Below, piece by piece: positions 14,348-15,736 of a stretch of DNA of 15,736 bases. The position numbers were made by a program, and so were the translations under genes. The DNA is taken from contig JAKMFM010000003.1 in the NCBI GenBank assembly GCA_022425445.1, forward strand, positions 1 through 15,736. The letters run 5' to 3'. This stretch comes from Planktomarina sp. GTDB taxonomy: Bacteria > Pseudomonadota > Alphaproteobacteria > Rhodobacterales > Rhodobacteraceae. The stretch's first letter is position 1; each line of letters begins with the position of its first letter. The notes below the pieces were generated by a model that saw nothing but the letters and a program-made list of their open reading frames with translations, was not told the DNA's origin and did not search any database.

Positions 14348-15543
14348 TCGGCGGCCGCCCGCCCTGCCCAACGGCCAGTCGCAAGGCAGGCGGTGATCAA
14401 ATAGCCGCCGGTCGGTGCGTCCCAATCCAGCATTTCACCGGCACAAAATACGCCCGGCACCCCCCTGAGCATCAATTCAGGTGTCACTGCATCCCACGAC
14501 AGCCCCCCCGCCGTTGAGATGGCTTCATCTATAGGGCGCGGTCCCGATACCGACAGCGGTGCAGCTTTAATTGCCGCAACAAGCCCGTCAATATCACGAG
14601 CCATTGGGCGAGACAGCTCGAACAACAGGGCTCTTTTTGTAGCATCCAGCTTCACAGATTTCCGCAAGAAATTGCTCAGACTGTCCTTTGGCTTGCGATT
14701 TGAAATCATCGTGCGCAACGTTTTGACCGAAAGCTGTGGTGCCAAATCGATCCGAGCCAAAGGGGTTTGCCGCAGCATCCTCCCCAGCGCATAGATTGCC
14801 CCACCCTCCACACCCGCTTGCGTGATCACAAATTCACCACGGCTGCGCTGTCCAGCGACCGTAATTTCAATATTCTTCACTGGCTGGCCAAAAACCGGCT
14901 GCATATGGTCCGACCAAGCACGCTTCATGCCTACATTGGAGGCTTGGAAAGGATTAAGCGGCATGCCCGCCGCTGTGAAAGGCATCTGCCAGGCGCCATC
15001 AGACCCCAAACGCGCCCAGCTCGCGCCGCCGAGCGCGAGGATCAGCGCCCCAGCCGTCAAGGTGACTTTGCCTTTGGGCGTGTCGAACATATGTTGCGCA
15101 TCTGTGGTCAGCGGACCGGTCCATCGGTGGCGGCGCAGCAATATAACTCCGAGCGCATCCAACCGGGCCAACCATGCGCGAAGAATGGGGGAGGCTTTCA
15201 TGCAGGTTGGAAAAATTCGGCCCGTGCTGCCCGTGAAGACCTCCTGTCCAAGCGCTTCAGCAAAGCCGATCACGTCCTCCGGCCCGAATTGCAATAGAAT
15301 GGGCTTTAAAGCTGCTGTGGCGTCAAAATGCTGTAAGAATGCATTTGGCTTTTCTGCCTTGGTGAGGTTGAGACCCGATTTTCCAGCCATTAGAAATTTT
15401 CGCGCCGGGGAAGGCATCGCCTCCGCCACAGCCACACGCAACCCAGCCCACGCTGCTTGCTCTGCTGCCATCAAACCCGCTGGTCCAGCGCCGACAACCA
15501 ATACGTCAAACTGGTCTTGCGGCTGAGTTTGGGCATGATCCAT
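14320..15543 (-). CDS. BaiN/HI0933-like NAD(P)/FAD-dependent oxidoreductase
   Basis: A 407-residue flavoprotein of the HI0933/YhiN/BaiN superfamily. Visible: the FAD-binding GAGPAGLMAAEQAA (18-31) with acidic Glu41 after strand 2, the family loop RKFLMAGKSGLNLT (48-61), the middle FTGSTGRIFPTCMKASPILRAWL, LALGGASWARLGSDGA, and the C-terminal GVFCAGEMLDWDAPTGGYLITACLATG that closes over FAD. The MAGKSGLNLT form, in place of the ISGGGRCN of HI0933, marks the TIGR03862-like subgroup (recalled, not searched). BaiN itself reduces bile-acid intermediates in gut clostridia, but most members have unknown substrates. AAAGG lies ten bases before the ATG. The gene converges on the glutathione transferase and overlaps its last 28 bp; no terminator separates them. 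Confidence 0.88.
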   Translation of the reverse strand: MDHAQTQPQDQFDVLVVGAGPAGLMAAEQAAWAGLRVAVAEAMPSPARKFLMAGKSGLNLTKAEKPNAFLQHFDATAALKPILLQFGPEDVIGFAEALGQEVFTGSTGRIFPTCMKASPILRAWLARLDALGVILLRRHRWTGPLTTDAQHMFDTPKGKVTLTAGALILALGGASWARLGSDGAWQMPFTAAGMPLNPFQASNVGMKRAWSDHMQPVFGQPVKNIEITVAGQRSRGEFVITQAGVEGGAIYALGRMLRQTPLARIDLAPQLSVKTLRTMISNRKPKDSLSNFLRKSVKLDATKRALLFELSRPMARDIDGLVAAIKAAPLSVSGPRPIDEAISTAGGLSWDAVTPELMLRGVPGVFCAGEMLDWDAPTGGYLITACLATGRWAGRAAADYISAKARA

Positions 15544-15691
15544 CTTAGACGGACCTTTGCGAAGTGGCCTGTGATCTCATCATTTTATGTTCCGTGACCT
15601 GTGGTTTCCCGTCGATACCGCCAGCTCTTCTGGCACGCAATCAAGAAGTGACGAAAGTCCGGCCAAACCCCTTGCAAACCGGCAGTGCCAC

Positions 15692-15720
15692 AAAAAAAGA
15701 GCGACGCCGAAGCGCCGCTC
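15692..15720 (-). terminator. Rho-independent terminator for a minus-strand gene to the right
   Basis: Read on the minus strand, GAGCGGCGC (15720-15712), loop TTCG, and GCGTCGCTC (15707-15699) make a 9-bp stem with one G-T pair and a stable UUCG tetraloop, followed by seven Ts (15698-15692). This is a textbook intrinsic terminator. A minus-strand TAA at 15726-15728 lies just before it, so the upstream gene probably ends there, with only its last few codons in the window. Between it and the flavoprotein start (15544-15691) I see no gene. Confidence 0.88.
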
Positions 15721-15736
15721 TCTCTTTAACCGAAGT

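Noticed and set aside
14822..15526. Plus-strand 234-codon open frame
   Set aside because: It is antisense to the well-supported BaiN-like flavoprotein, has a low-complexity Pro/Arg/Ser/Ala composition and no recognisable motif; it is a shadow of high-G+C coding sequence.
1..15736. Defence system, prophage, integron, CRISPR array or insertion sequence
   Set aside because: No repeat arrays, transposase, integrase, nuclease, toxin-antitoxin or phage protein was seen in any frame; every large ORF is accounted for by metabolic or housekeeping genes.

Overview
The window looks like chromosomal DNA of an alphaproteobacterium of the Rhodobacterales (Roseobacter group). Evidence: a MipZ-type division regulator, the leuS-lptE-holA gene order, a Roseobacter-like style of aromatic and acyl-CoA metabolism, and moderately high G+C (mid-50s % by eye, low for the group, so a RCA/Planktomarina-like lineage is possible; this is inference). 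No transposase, phage gene, CRISPR array, tRNA or rRNA was seen.

Layout. 1-1313: the 3' part of mipZ (+) meets a PfkB-family sugar kinase (-), the two stop codons sharing one TTAA. 1314-1528: divergent intergenic region with small palindromes. 1529-3967: pobA (4-hydroxybenzoate 3-monooxygenase) followed by kynU (kynureninase), an unusual aromatic-catabolism pair. 3968-4277: gene-poor gap holding a hairpin and a decayed C-terminal piece of a GntR/FCD regulator. 4278-5117: yghU-type glutathione transferase. 5219-6959: a threonine-dehydrogenase-like SDR and an enoyl-CoA hydratase (+, 10 nt apart), facing two minus-strand genes (6978-8684), a carnitine/gulonate-dehydrogenase-like 3-hydroxyacyl-CoA dehydrogenase and a type II 3-hydroxyacyl-CoA dehydrogenase-like SDR. 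8849-9463: a truncated-haemoglobin-like protein with a long N-terminal extension, behind a good -35 box. 9466-9592: what looks like the last 25 codons of an outer-membrane beta-barrel gene plus its terminator, stranded directly behind the globin gene. 9722-14347: leuS, lptE, holA and a second glutathione transferase, tightly packed and probably one transcript. 14320-15543: a minus-strand BaiN/HI0933-like flavoprotein that overlaps the end of the transferase gene. 15692-15720: a strong minus-strand terminator for a gene that lies to the right of the window.

Functionally, one half is housekeeping (cell division, Leu-tRNA charging, LPS transport, DNA polymerase clamp loading). The other half is accessory catabolism: 4-hydroxybenzoate to protocatechuate, kynurenine cleavage, acyl-CoA hydration and hydroxyacyl oxidation, and thiol chemistry. 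I did not find a convincing new multi-gene defence or mobile system. The most notable items are two gene relics marking past rearrangements, the pobA-kynU pairing, and the extended globin.
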